Source: Erythroxylum novogranatense (Eukaryota > Streptophyta > Magnoliopsida > Malpighiales > Erythroxylaceae). From it: DNA of 64,000 nucleotides. Shown here piece by piece: positions 11,561 to 21,931 of this stretch. Numbering within the stretch: the stretch's first letter is position 1; each line of letters begins with the position of its first letter. Below the pieces are notes generated by a model, which saw only the letters and a program-made list of their open reading frames with translations, did no database searches and was not told the DNA's origin. The translations under genes were made by a program, and so were the position numbers. The stretch lies in the NCBI GenBank assembly GCA_029891385.1, contig CM057227.1, forward strand, positions 95,919,818 through 95,983,817, written 5' to 3'.

Positions 11561-11875
11561 GGCTAGATGTTGCCTTATCTGGATTGGCGAAGTTGGGACT
11601 TCCAAGTCATAGAATTTCTGGTGGTAACTCAAATTTTGACAAAGTTGAAACTTTAAAATTTGAAAGTTCTGACAGCTTAGATTTTGGTAAAAAATGGGAG
11701 TTCGGGTTTTGGAAGTTCTTACCACTCAGCTTTTGGTCAAGTTCAGATTTGAGTTTATTCAACTGTATGAATTGTTGGTTACTTCTCGAAGATTGTGGGT
11801 ATTAGCAAGTGAGCTCATCGATGATAAGTTGAGGAGTAGTAGTAATATTTTGGAGGGAAGGCAAAGATTGACCAT
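11561..11875 (-). pseudogene. PELPK-like gene relic
   Basis: From an ATG at 11875 the minus strand encodes a signal-peptide-like start, MVNLCLPSKILLLLLNLSS, that aligns with MANLRFSSCIFPLLLVALS of the intact gene. A TGA stops it after about 39 codons. Farther on, in shifted frames, ELPKPELP and LEVPTSP are visible, the hallmark repeats of the family. The frame is broken by indels and stops, so this is a decayed third member of the cluster. Confidence 0.6.
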
Positions 11876-12178
11876 AGCTTGGATATGAAGATGAAATAAA
11901 ATATTGCTAAATGATATTAGTTTCTTGTGATTAATGTGTGTTTTTTTCCTACTTCTGCTAGGCTTTCATTGACATGGGAAGTGGAAAATGGCAGAGACCA
12001 AGTGTTGGTTGGTAAGAAATCTTGGCAGTTCAACTCCTCACCAATTGTACTTCCAAAGGTATCTCTGTATGGCTGTTACTGGTGTTTAAGTCGATTAGTC
12101 TGTTCTGCGGTCCCGCTACTTCAATCAACTTTATTTCCATATGTCATTGGTTGGACTCTTCAAACTAAGTTTCCAATC

Positions 12179-12623
12179 TGGTTCTGCCGGATTTTGGCTG
12201 AACTGTGTGTTGCCGTTCTGATTCATGAATCTGCTGCTTGCTGTGATGAATCCGACGTGAAGTTACCTGCAAAACAAAGAAGGTTGGTCGGGAGTTGTGT
12301 CCCGATTAGCCCCTCCGACGCTCAAGTAAGTCTTTTTGTGAAGGTGAGGTTGATCAAATCAGAGAAAATAACTAGGTTATGATTTTTGTACCTCAATTAC
12401 GGGAAAATTATACCTTATATATGATTTTGTAGCTAGGTTTAGGTCTTTACGTAGACTCCTACCTCTGTATGGTAGGTTTTCTCATGCTAACGGGCTGTGG
12501 AAAGCGTGGATCGGGCTTGGGCCTGGCATGGCGATTAGGTAGGAGATTGATCTTTAAAGAATGGACCGACCGGCCCATGGGTCGTCTTGACTGGGTCCGA
12601 ACCCTGCACGGTCGACCCGACCA
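12179..12623 (-). repeat. 3' LTR of G1
   Basis: A 445-bp LTR reading TGGTTCTGCC at its left edge and GACCCGACCA at its right edge. It matches 21932-22370 and, more distantly, 23921-24339. The frame 11927-12382 crosses its left edge and is chimeric, not a gene. Confidence 0.95.
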
Positions 12624-12645
12624 TAAGCCCCCCTACTCCTCGAGT
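12624..12645 (-). other. Polypurine tract of G1
   Basis: On the minus strand AGGAGTAGGGGGGCTTA lies directly before the 3' LTR start. The same place in G2 (24340-24358) keeps the related GGAATATGGGAGCTTA. Confidence 0.8.
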
Positions 12646-13389
12646 CTGAGCGAAGAGAAGGGTCGTAGGAGTATGTAGAAGTTTTGTAGCTCGTCTGTGA
12701 AATAGCTCGTTAGGTGGTCGATCGGTCGGGCATTGACGTTGTAGGTCGGGTATGAGACAGCTCGGGTAGCCCCGATCGATCAAATGCCGATCGATTATAC
12801 GTGACTGCTCAAATGCCGACTGATTGTGCGTGAATCGCTCGGATGTCGACCGACATGCGAATCGCTTCGGATGTCGACCGATTGATCGAGTGCCCTAACC
12901 GACCGCTTCGGCACTTATTGCGACGACACCGCAGTAACAGATCGGTGGTTATCATTGGCGAGCGTGCGGAGCATTTATTGTAGACGGCGCGGTTGTCGAT
13001 AGCTTCGAATAATCAAACGATCGTCCTCATAACCGTCGTACAGCTATCATGTGTCCTTTCAACTGTTCGCGCCGCTCCGATTTTGAATAACCCTAATCCT
13101 CCTTAGTTCGGATTCTTCCGCGTGTCCGAGCCTGCTCGGATCTTCTCCGCGTGTCGAACTTTGATTGAATATCCCTTTTTCGTCCCTCTATAAGTATTCA
13201 GAGTCGATGAGCTGCGGTGTTTTTTACCTTTTGCTTTCGTTCTCTAGCTTACGCTTTGCCTTCATTTGCTCTTTATCGTTCACGGTTTCTGGAAATTTCT
13301 TTTACTCCGCCGTCCGATTTCCCCATTTCTAGTTTCTAAATAGGTACGTCCTTTTCCTTCATTCCTTCATTCCTTTTTCTTTTGTAATC
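12646..13389 (+). promoter_or_regulatory. Region upstream of the G1 antisense gene with TATA-like box
   Basis: About 740 bp rich in CGATCGGTCG-type motifs, between the polypurine tract and the antisense ATG at 13390. At 13188-13196 the plus strand has CTATAAGTA, about 195 nt before that ATG; G2 keeps a weaker CTGTAAATA in the matching place. This could be the promoter of the antisense gene (inference). Confidence 0.45.
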
Positions 13390-14133
13390 ATGTCGACGGG
13401 TAGTTCAAGAAGTATGGTAGGGGGTGTTGAGGAGGTATCAACGAGAGAAAGGAAGGATGGGTTGGTTGTGGAGGCGTCGCCAAGGAATCCGTCGACGATG
13501 ACCCTGGGGGAGTTGAATAGGTCAATACTCAGGTATGGCATCCCCTCGTCCTGGGGTCCCCGGCTTGCTCTGGGAAATGAGCGAATCTACAGCAACTCAA
13601 GTGGGTACTTTGTTGTTTCCGAAAGCTTCTTCTCCGTTGGTGGTATGAAGCTTTCGTATGCTCCAATTGTCGATGAGGTGTGTATGGCCTACCAGCTGAT
13701 GCCGAGCCAAATTCCTCCGAATAGCTGGAGGTTTGTTAATGTTTTGGCACTGCTGAGCCAAATTCTTGCGTCATTTTTTGAGGATAGGTCAGAGTCCGAG
13801 TTCTGGGGCCGGGGTCCCCTTTCTACAATATAAGGAGGCCCGGTACTACCTCGAAAGTTTCTTCTTGGCGAACGAAGTTCTTCTTCGTGAAAGCCCCAGG
13901 GTCTTCCAGCGGGTCTCGCCCGTGGAGGTACCCCTTAGCCGAGCAGTGGAATGACACATCGAGTGTCTGTCTTAGTAGGGAGGAGCGGAGGGTGATCAAT
14001 CGCATTAAGGAGCTCGGCCATTACGATTTTGCGGGGCTGATACGAGCCTATTTCGGGGGTGTCTCGGCTAGCTCTTTTCTTATCGACCCCCCGCCACGAG
14101 TTATCGGGCTGGGAGAGGAAGACGTCCCGTCTG
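13390..14133 (+). pseudogene. G1 antisense ORF, exon 1 (Transposase_28-like domain)
   Basis: The region runs opposite to gag-pol. It starts at ATG 13390 and encodes a domain with GELNRSILRYGIP, ERIYSNSSGYF, FFSVGGMKL and IPPNSWRFVNVLALL. This resembles the domain called putative gypsy-type transposon (Transposase_28), found in antisense ORFs of Tat elements; its function is unknown. Compared with G2, a segment after the NVLALL block is deleted out of frame (near 13750) and a second shift lies near 13865-13880. After that the frame regains WRYPLAEQWND and REERRVINRIKELG. It ends at a GT splice donor after 14133; without splicing it stops at TGA 14136-14138. Confidence 0.8.
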
Positions 14134-14212
14134 GTTGAGCCCTCGGTGTCGAGTTTCTCATTATATTCTTGATTTTTGGCTCCTCTTTCTAATTTGCTTT
14201 GTTGCTGTGCAG
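14134..14212 (+). other. Predicted 79-nt intron of the G1 antisense gene
   Basis: Donor G/GTTGAG, branch-like CTAAT at 14190-14194, pyrimidine-rich tract and acceptor GTGCAG/CC. Removing it joins the frame ending EEDVPS to the frame of the long exon in phase 1. G2 has an intron at the identical position and phase (50045-50125). No transcript evidence is available here. Confidence 0.6.
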
Positions 14213-15519
14213 CCATGGTGAGGATGGAAGACGCTCCTGCCAAAGCTTCCAAGTCAAAGAAGCGGGTCGCTCATGAGAAGAGGAAAGAGGCGCAGACTGA
14301 TGAGGGCGCCGCTTTGTCTGTGGGGTTGGGCTCCTCCGTAATGTCGACGGGTGTTCCACCTGTCGGGGATCGTCCTGCTGATTTGGCATCATTGTCGATT
14401 GTGCCCGTCGGCGCGGGCCACATAATTCGGGTAGACGAGGAGGAGGAGGAGGATGCGGGGCCTCCTCTTAAGAGGAAGAGATTGGTTTGGCTGGGTGATC
14501 TACCGTCCTGTCCGGCAAGTCGGGCCGTGACAGGGAAAGAGAAGGGCCAGGGAAAGGTGACAGCTGCGAACCCTGGGCAGTGGGAGTCTGCCCTCAAGTT
14601 GGCGAAGGATGCCACGATCGGGGACCTCGAGGTGTCCCGTTACATTGCTGAGAGGATTACTCCTCCTGTAGAGGAGCAAATCATGGATAAGAGGAGTAAC
14701 CTGGAGTTAGGGTCTCAGCTTGTTCGTCTCGGTGTGCGGAGTGCGTCGACGTCCTTCGCAGTGTTGCAGCGTTTGGAGACTCTGGACCAGGAAGTCCAGG
14801 ATCTCCATGATCAAGTGAAGGGTTTGAAGGGCGAGCTTTCAGAGGTGAAAGAGGGGAGAGACCTCCTCCAGGCTAAAAACGTGTCCCTTGAAGAGGAGAA
14901 GAAGTTCCATGAGGGGGAGATGGGCGCTTTGTTGGCTCGACTGGCCAAAGGGGAGGAGGAGAGGGACGAACTGAAGAAGACGGTGAGGGCGGAGCGGGAG
15001 CTTAACAAGAAATACCGCCAAGATTGCCATTCCGCAGTGGAAGGTAGAAACAGAGCCGAGAACACCATGCGGGAGGTGCGGTGCTCTGTTAGGAAGCAGC
15101 AGATTGAGGCAATTAAGCAATGGAAGAGGCGGTTTCTGTATGAGGAGAGTTTAGAGCTCGCCTGTGACATAGCCCTCTCGGTTCTGAGGAGGGGCCACGA
15201 GCTCTACACTCCTGAGGGGTCGACGTGCCCTTCATTCGAGGATTATGCCGAGCCGCTTCTTCCTGCAGCTCTTGGGCTTTCTTTGGAGGAGGTCAAGGAG
15301 AAGGCTGAGGGATCGACAAGCGTCATTCCGGATGAAAAGCTGGATCTCAGCTCCGAAGAAGAGCTTCCTTATGAAGATATTCCTCCGGTTGCTTCCCCGG
15401 TTCCTGCTCCCGCTCCCATTGTGTCGCTCCCTTCTGAGGCTTCTCCTGGGCATCCGCCTCTCTCCGAGGCTTCTCCTGCTCCCCCGATAATTCAAACCTC
15501 CCCCTCTGTTGATTTTTAA
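14213..15519 (+). CDS. G1 antisense ORF, exon 2: coiled-coil protein
   Basis: An uninterrupted frame of about 435 codons. In order it has a basic start (SKSKKR, HEKRKEAQ), an acidic run of Glu/Asp next to a basic PPLKRKR that looks like a nuclear localisation signal, and a conserved AERITPPVEEQIMDKRSN block. A long heptad-rich coiled coil follows, about residues 190-320 and rich in Glu, Lys and Leu. Next come KRRFLYEESLELACDIALS and a Pro/Ser-rich tail ending SVDF. If not spliced, translation could begin at ATG 14176 or 14215. The same order is kept in G2. No function is known. It is the least damaged frame in G1, on the strand opposite to pol. Confidence 0.75.
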
Positions 15520-15671
15520 AGCTCACCTGGTCGGGCTTGTGGCCAGGGCTAATTCAAGAAATGAACTTGCCTTCAGTTTCTCAACTATCTTCCATGTTTA
15601 TTATTTTCGATCCGTAGTAGAATTTAGCTAAGTCGTTCATGGCCAACCAACATTGAGATCGATATGTGGTT

Positions 15672-16312
15672 GAGGCCGAGCTATGGTCCCAAGGACCTTC
15701 CTTTGGCGACCGACCGATCGTAGCGATCGATGGTTCTGAGGATTGTCTTAGTAACCTGGTCGACCTATCGAGCGACCGATCGACGGTAGTCGATCGATGG
15801 CGAAGTCAAACGAGAGTCTTGTCTTGGCGACCCGACAGACCTTAGTCGGTCTATGGAGTTTCCGAGCGATGGCGAGCGAGGTCCCAAGGATCTTGTCTTG
15901 GCGACCCGACCGATCGTAGTCGGTCTATGGAGATTTCGAGCGAGGTCCCAAGGATCTTGTCTTGGCGACCCGTCCGACCGTAGTCGATCTGTGGAGATGC
16001 CGAGCGATGGCGAATGAGGTTCTAAGGATCTTGTCTTGGCGACCCGACCGACCGTAGTCGATCTATGGAGATGCCGAGCGATGGCGAATGAGGTCCCAAG
16101 GATCTTGTCTTGGCGACCCGACCGACCGTAGTCGATCTATGGAGATGCCGAGCGATGGCGAATGAGGTCCCAAGGATCTTGTCTTGGCGACCCGACCGAC
16201 CGTAGTCGATCTATGGAGATGCCGAGCGATGGCAAATGAGGTCCCAAGGATCTTGTCTTGGCGACCTGACCGACCGTAGTCGGTCTGTGGAGATGTCGAG
16301 CAATGGCTAATT
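15672..16312 (+). repeat. 74-bp tandem repeat array in G1
   Basis: Successive copies of AAGGATCTTGTCTTGGCGAC start at 16024, 16098, 16172 and 16246, exactly 74 bp apart, with more diverged copies to the left back to about 15672. The unit also holds the GCCGAGCGATGGCGAATGAG segment. The array lies between the antisense gene and the end of pol. Such arrays in the 3' regions of Tat elements are known seeds of satellite DNA. The frame 16063-16335 on the minus strand is produced by the repeat and is not a gene. Confidence 0.92.
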
Positions 16313-16492
16313 GGATTTTTTACTCTTTGCCACACATGATGGAACTTTTTATTGCCAAAAAATCTGAAACCCCTTTATTGATGATAACGAGGGCGTGGGC
16401 TGTTAAAAAACCTGCCTGGCAGGGACATAAAAAAGGTACCCACATGTATACAAAAATGATAATAAGGAAAGATTAACTAGAATAAAACTTAT

Positions 16493-17159
16493 CTATTGGT
16501 AGAACGCCTTCAAGTTCTGTGAGTTCCAAGGCCTTGGTAGAACCTTCCCTTTCGCATCGCTGAGGATGTAAGAACCATGCCCGACTTGCTTAATCACTCG
16601 ATAAGGTCCTTCCCACGTCTGTCCGAGCTTTCCAGGATGCTTCCCAGCTGCCTCGGCTTTTCGTAGGACGTAACCACCTACCTTTACATCGCTCGGCTTA
16701 ACCCTTCTGTTGTAGAATTTGGTCGCCTTTTGCCTGATGGCTTCTGAACGAGCGACTACCCTTTCTCTATTCTCACTGAGGAGAACGAGTTCTGCTCTGC
16801 AGGCTTCATCATTCCGCTCTTCTTCATAGCCCGACACCCTTTGATTGTGCAATGCCGCCTCTACTGGAACTAAAGCTTCTGCCCCGAAGGTCATCCTGAA
16901 CGGTGTTTCCCCTGTGGCTCCGTTCGGTGTGGTTCTATACGCCCACAATACTTCGTCTAGTTCTTCCACCCAGGTCTTTTGGCCATCTAGGCGCTTCTTG
17001 AGAGCACTCATTATCTTTTATTGGTGTTCTCGCGAGACCGTTACTTTGGGGATGGGCTACCAAGTCAATCAGTAGCTTGATCTTTATTCGTTCGCAGAAA
17101 TCTCTAAACTTGTCGTTGTCGAACTGTCGACCATTATCTGTAACCAACACCATAGGCAT
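16493..17159 (-). pseudogene. G1 pol: integrase core (distal part) and C-terminus
   Basis: The minus strand encodes MPMVLVTDNGRQFDND (second catalytic Asp of the integrase core), then after a frameshift near 17015-17030 continues with SALKKRLDG, VLWAYRTTPNGATGETPF and the C-terminal WEGPYRVIKQVGHGSYIL, ending LKAFYQ and TAG at 16493. The shift falls where the catalytic Glu (SNGLAE in G2) should be, so the enzyme is inactive. Integrase would insert the cDNA copy into chromosomes. Confidence 0.9.
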
Positions 17160-18111
17160 CCCGAAGCGACATAATATATTTTTCTTTACGAAACTTTCTA
17201 CCCTCCGCTTCTACCCACTTAGTGAAGTATTCCACTGCCACTATCAGGAACTTCTTTTGCGCAGGACCGAGAGGGAAGGGCCCCAGTATATCCATTCCCC
17301 ATTGAGCGAACGAGATAGGATGACTCACAATTTTCATCCTTTCGGTCGGCTGGTTAGACAGGCTGCTGTTTCTCTGGCAGGCCTCGCATCGGTCAACCTT
17401 TTCCTGACAGTCTCTTCTCATTGTCAGCCAGTAGTACCCCTGTCTGATCAATCGGTGAGCCAACATTCTGCCCCCTATATGATTTCCACACATCCCTTCA
17501 TGGACTTCGGCCATTGCCTGCTCGGCTTCTTCTTCATTCAAGCATCGAAGCAGCGGCCAGTCGTAAGACCGCTTATATAGAGTACCATTGACGACCGTGT
17601 ACTCGACTGCCTTTATTCTTAGTTTCTTGGTCTCGACGCGTCTTAGGTTGTTTTCTTCTAAAGGTATCTTTGCGATCGGTTCCGTCCAACTCGACCGACC
17701 GGTACTTATGTTGAGAACTTCCTCGGCTTTCTGAATGCTAGGCCGGTCTAGTCGTTCGACCATAACATTGTTTACGGCATCGCGGTTGGAAGCCATTTTG
17801 GAGAGCGCATCCGCTTTAGCATTTTGAACTCGTTCTATTCTGTTGATCGAGTACTGTTCAAAATTGCTCAACTCCTGCTTTACCAGCTCTAGATACTTGA
17901 TCATGCTGTTCCCTTTGGCCTCATATTGCCCAGTGACTTGGCCGACCACCACTTGGCTATTGCTATATATCTTCAGCTGCTTCACCTCCATCTCCTTAGC
18001 TAGTTGGAGGCCGGCTATCAGAGCCTCATATTCTGCCTCATTATTGGAGGCCTTGAATTCTAGCCGAAGGGCGTATTCCACCTTTTCTTCCACATGCGGG
18101 CTGATTAGCAC
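17134..18111 (-). pseudogene. G1 pol: second (archaeal-type) RNase H and integrase N-terminal half
   Basis: The first part, with NNEAEYEALIAGLQLAKEM, IYSNSQVVVGQVTGQYEAKG and NAKADALSKMAS, is the RVT_3/archaeal-type RNase H that marks the Tat lineage. In G1 one motif reads YSNSQ where relatives and G2 have YSDSQ, so a likely catalytic Asp is lost. Then come the integrase zinc-binding region (VHEGMCGNHIGGRMLAHR ... DRCEACQ) and the core start QWGMDILGPFP. After FTKWVEAE about 27 nt are missing relative to G2, followed by out-of-frame sequence. Confidence 0.9.
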
Positions 18112-18235
18112 TACTCCCGCTCCGCATCACTCGGTATTGAACGACCCGTCAACAAACAAGCTCCAGGCAGGGAACTGCTCGTCCTTCGTGCTCGGTTGGC
18201 TCATCTCTGCGACGAAGTTTGCCAACACCTGCGCT

Positions 18236-19716
18236 TTAATGGTCGTGCGGGGTATGTATTGTATGTCGAACTCCCAGCTCTACCGACCACTTTATCACCG
18301 ACCCAAAGTTTGGGCTTTTGCGAGCCTTCGCCGAGGGTTGGTCGGTCCATACCTCAATGGTATGACTTTGGAAGTAAGGCCTTAGCTTCCGAGCTTCTAT
18401 TGTCAAGGAGAGGGCTAGTTTCTCTATGGGCGTATATCGCGTTTCCGGTCCGGTCAACACTTTGCTGACGTAGTAGACGGGGTGTTGTTCGCTTCCCTCC
18501 GATCGAATAAGTACCACGCTGACCGACCCCTCCGTAACCGCCAAGTAAATAATCAGGTTCTCTCCCTCTACCGGGCTTTGCAGGATAGGTGGACTAGACA
18601 GGTATTGCTTTAAGTGTTGAAAAGTTTTCTCGCACTCGTCCGACCATTGGAACTGAGTCACGTTCGCTTTCCTCAAGATCTTGAAAAATGGGAGGCACTT
18701 GTCCCCCAATCTGGAAATAAACCTGCTCAGCGAGACTATCCGATCGGTCAATATCTGTACATCTTTCAAGCATTGCGGTGAAGGCATCTGGATGACGGCT
18801 TCAATCTTCTCTGGATTAGCTTCAATCCCCCACTGAGTGATCATAAACCCTAGGAATTTTCCGGATGCCACCCCAAAAATGCATTTTTTCGGGTTAAGCT
18901 TCATCTGAAATTTATTCAGGGTCTGGAAGACTTCCTTAAGATCTTCCACATGCTCCACGGACATCTTACTTTTGACCACCATATCGTCCACATAGGCTTT
19001 CACCAACCGGCCGATCTGTTTTTTAAAGACCTCCATGACGAGCCATTGATAGGTCGCTCCCGCGTTCTTCAAGCCGAAGGGCATTACTTGGTAGCAATAT
19101 GTACCTTGATCGGTTATGAAGGCAGTTTTTCTTCATCCTCCAGACTCATTTGAATCTGGTGATAGTCTGAGAAGGCATCCAGGAAACTGAGCAGTTCATG
19201 CCCTGAGGTAGAGTCTACTAACTGGTCGATCTTAGGTAAAGGGAAGCTGTCCTTTGGGCACGCTTTGTTCAGGTCGGTGAAATATATGCACATTCTCCAC
19301 TTCTCGTTCTTCTTTTTCACTAAGACCACATTGGCAAGCCATTCGGGATATTTAACTTTCCGGATGAACCCGGCCTTAAGCAACTTCTCTACTTCTTTCT
19401 CGATCACACCCTGTCGCTCCTTGCTGTGCCATCGCTTTTTCTGTCTGATCGGCTTGTAGTCATGCCGAATACCAAGGGAGTGCGATGCGACTGATCGAGC
19501 AATTCCAGGCATGTCGCTCGGTATCCAAGCAAAAACCGACCTATTTTCTACCAAACAGTCTGTGATTTCTTTAACCAGGTCCTTCTGCAGCTCGAAACCT
19601 AGGTTTGTGAACTTTGAGGGGTCGGCTTCGTCCAATGCGACCTGCTGCGTTTCTTCCACTAGGTTCATCCTATCCGTCTCTTCATCGGTTCTCACATCAA
19701 GGGAGCTCGTCAGCAC
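18236..19716 (-). pseudogene. G1 pol: reverse transcriptase and first RNase H
   Basis: Gypsy RT with DLNKACPKDSFPLPKIDQLVD, LLSFLDAFSDYHQIQM, MPFGLKNAGATY and the catalytic KAYVDDMVVKS, then the RNase H with TEGSVSVVLIRSEG and TRYTPIEKLALSL. Two frames are involved. The first (19716 to 19114) ends early because an A-run near 19122-19128 is one base short, and the second (19084 to 18236) carries on. CIYFTDL has Tyr where relatives have Asp. Confidence 0.92.
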
Positions 19717-19770
19717 TACCGCTCCGTCTAGTGTTTTAGTCTCCGCTAAGTAACATTCCCTGGCGATTCT

Positions 19771-20322
19771 CTACTGACCCCTGACAATACCAATTCTGTG
19801 GGGTGTCGGGAACTTCATTGCTTGGTAGTAGGTGGAGACGACCGATCTGAGGGCATTTTGAGTAGCCCGCCCGATTATTGCATTGTACGCCCCTTGAAAC
19901 TTTACGACTAGGAACTCAACGTCCCTTTCTATCTGACACGGCTTCTGTCTAAACTTCACTTTCAAATACACCCAGGCGAACGGGTATGCTGACGCCCCGG
20001 TTACTCCTTTGATGGGGCCGTCTGTAGGTAGTAGTCGATCTTCGGGTACCTTCATCTGCTTGAAGGCCTCATAATACAACAGGTCGACCGAGCTACCCGT
20101 ATCAATCATCACCCGCTTCACCTCGTAACCGTCCATGTTCATATTTACTACGAGGGCGTCATCATGAGGGCAACTTACTCCATCAAGGTCCGACTCATCG
20201 AATGAGATCATCCCGTCGTTCTCCTTCGGTTTTTTGGTGGGTGAGTCTTTGCCGACCTGTTTGGCATATCTTTTTCTCCCTTTAGTGGTGGATCCCCCTG
20301 CTGCATTTCTACCGAATATCAT
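19771..20322 (-). pseudogene. G1 pol: aspartic protease
   Basis: A retropepsin-like protease that would cut the polyprotein. The active-site motif is VMIDTGSSVDLLYY, followed by AYNAIIGRATQNAL and VSTYYQAMKFPTPHRIG. The frame ends at TAG 19771-19773, where G2 has CAG at the same codon. The frame then continues into the linker before RT, so this is a nonsense change. Confidence 0.9.
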
Positions 20323-20466
20323 GTTAATGACCCCAGCCGGTCGGTCGTCTTGTTGCCCAACGTTTCCGTCGTTTCTTTCCTTTGACCGCCCTCTCTCTTC
20401 CCTTCGATTATCTGTATTCGCATTCTACCTACCCCCATCATTCCTGTCATTTTGCCTTGGAGGCGG

Positions 20467-21543
20467 TCACCTATTGTCTGGTCGACCTGTCCTGCGATGA
20501 CTATCCCAATCGGCGTTTTGTTCGCGCTTCACGAATCGGCCTAACCTTCCCCTTTGTATGAAGAATTCGATTTCTTTTTTCAAACGCCAGCAATCTTCCG
20601 TATCGTGACCGTCCTCTTTGTGGAAATGGCAATATAAATTGGGGTTCCTATTCTTGTAGGGGGTCTTCATTTTCTCGGATTCTCGGATGGTTTCCCCATC
20701 CGCTCTCATGGCCGCCAGTACTTCTGCATATCGCCTGTTGAGCGGGGTGAACTCCTGTCGAATCCTTGTCGATCGGTCGGCCTTCTCCAGCTCGACTGGC
20801 TTTTTTACCGCTTGTGCGAATTGCCCGCCCTATCATTTGGCGAGCGATCATCCGTCCGACGCTTCGTATTTTTTAGCACTTCTTCAAGCTGAATGTACCT
20901 ATCCGCCCTGTTTCTTATTTCCTGAACAGATCGGGGCTGATCGAGGGCTAATGACTTCTTGAACTCCTCATCCCTCGTGTTGTTCATGAGCACGGCCAGC
21001 ATGGACGAGCAAGTGAGATCGAAAACCTCGACCACTTCGTTGTTGAACCGAGTGATGAACTCCCGCAAACTCTCATTCCTTCCTTGGGTGAGTTGCATCA
21101 CCTCCAAAGCTGTCTTCTGCGGTCGCTTACTAGTGATTTAACCGTTCAGAATAACAACCGAAATCTTCAAAGCATGTGATCTGTTTCGGAGGCAAGCTGT
21201 TAAACCATCGCCGAGCTTCCTCTTGGAAGGCCGTGCAGAAAGCCTTACATTGGATAGCGTCCGGAACACAATGTAGGTTCATCATGGACTGGAAGTACTG
21301 CAGGTAATCCAGGGGGTCGGTCTTTTCAGTGTATTTCTCGGGGGTCGGTATTTTTTTGCCGGGTGTCGGGAGGCTATCCAAGATTTTCGGAGTGAAGGGA
21401 GAGCTGTACTGCGCCGTCGGGCGATCCGGACGGAAGCTCATAGCTGCGTTAATCCGATCATCCACGATTTTCTCTAGGGCTTCGGTTGGGCAATGATCGG
21501 TCGTCATGCTGGTCTGTCGAGCGGCTTGCCGTGCGATGGTCAT
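20467..21543 (-). pseudogene. G1 gag with CHHC zinc knuckle
   Basis: The retrotransposon gag region starts at ATG 21543 and includes TDPLDYLQYFQSMM, CKAFCTAFQEEARRWFNSLP and, after a frameshift near 21115-21130, LTQGRNESLREFITRFNNEV. A second shift near 20820 leads to a frame with YCHFHKEDGHDTEDC, a Tat-type knuckle with spacing C-x2-H-x4-H-x4-C, and GRLGRFVKREQ. The frame-to-frame jumps show that it is no longer translatable as one protein. Confidence 0.88.
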
Positions 21544-21910
21544 TGCCGTCGTGCAGTTGAGACCGCAAGATCTGGCGAATCAACAGATCACCGCTTCTCG
21601 ATCTGTTTTGGGTCGGTGGTGTGCATTGCCGGAATAGGTTCTGCACCCGATCGGTGTTGGAGGTTCGGGTGTGTATTGGGTGCAGCGTTATCCTCCAAAG
21701 CTACGCTCTGTTCTTCTTGTTCCAAGGTTTGAGGTTGCAGTTGATCGTTAGGATCTGAGGATTCCGTGCGGGAAACATGCGGTGTAGGCGGTAGAGTCGT
21801 AGGTAGCTACAAACCTATACGTTGCATCGTCAGAGCCGCGACATATGGCTATATCGGTTCATCACCGCTACCGACCGATCGAGTAGTTTACGGACGTGGT
21901 GCGGAAGTCG

Positions 21911-21931
21911 GGCCCACACGGTGGCGCTAAT
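21911..21931 (-). other. Primer-binding site of G1
   Basis: Just inside the 5' LTR the minus strand reads ATTAGCGCCACCGTGTGGG. This is close to the TTGGCGCC... PBS seen in many Tat elements, with one changed base near its start. The leader from here to the gag ATG at 21543 (about 370 nt) shows no frame of note. Confidence 0.6.

Noticed and set aside
11927..12382. Plus-strand frame of 151 codons
   Set aside because: It crosses the left boundary of G1 (12179), so half is target DNA and half LTR. The LTR part recurs at 21896-22129.
12179..13350. A longer LTR of about 1.2 kb for G1 and G2, because the two share sequence past 12623
   Set aside because: The target duplication CAATC, the TG/CA ends and the polypurine tract at 12624 place the LTR end at 12623. 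The extra similarity is the shared internal region next to the 3' LTR.
13344..13403. A second possible intron, AG/GTACGT at 13344 to AG at 13403, with both sites also present in G2
   Set aside because: It would remove the ATG at 13390, be only 60 nt, and leave no upstream start in frame. I keep ATG 13390 as the start.
16063..16335. Minus-strand frame of 90 codons with DKILGTSFAIAR-type repeats
   Set aside because: Product of the 74-bp tandem array in G1.
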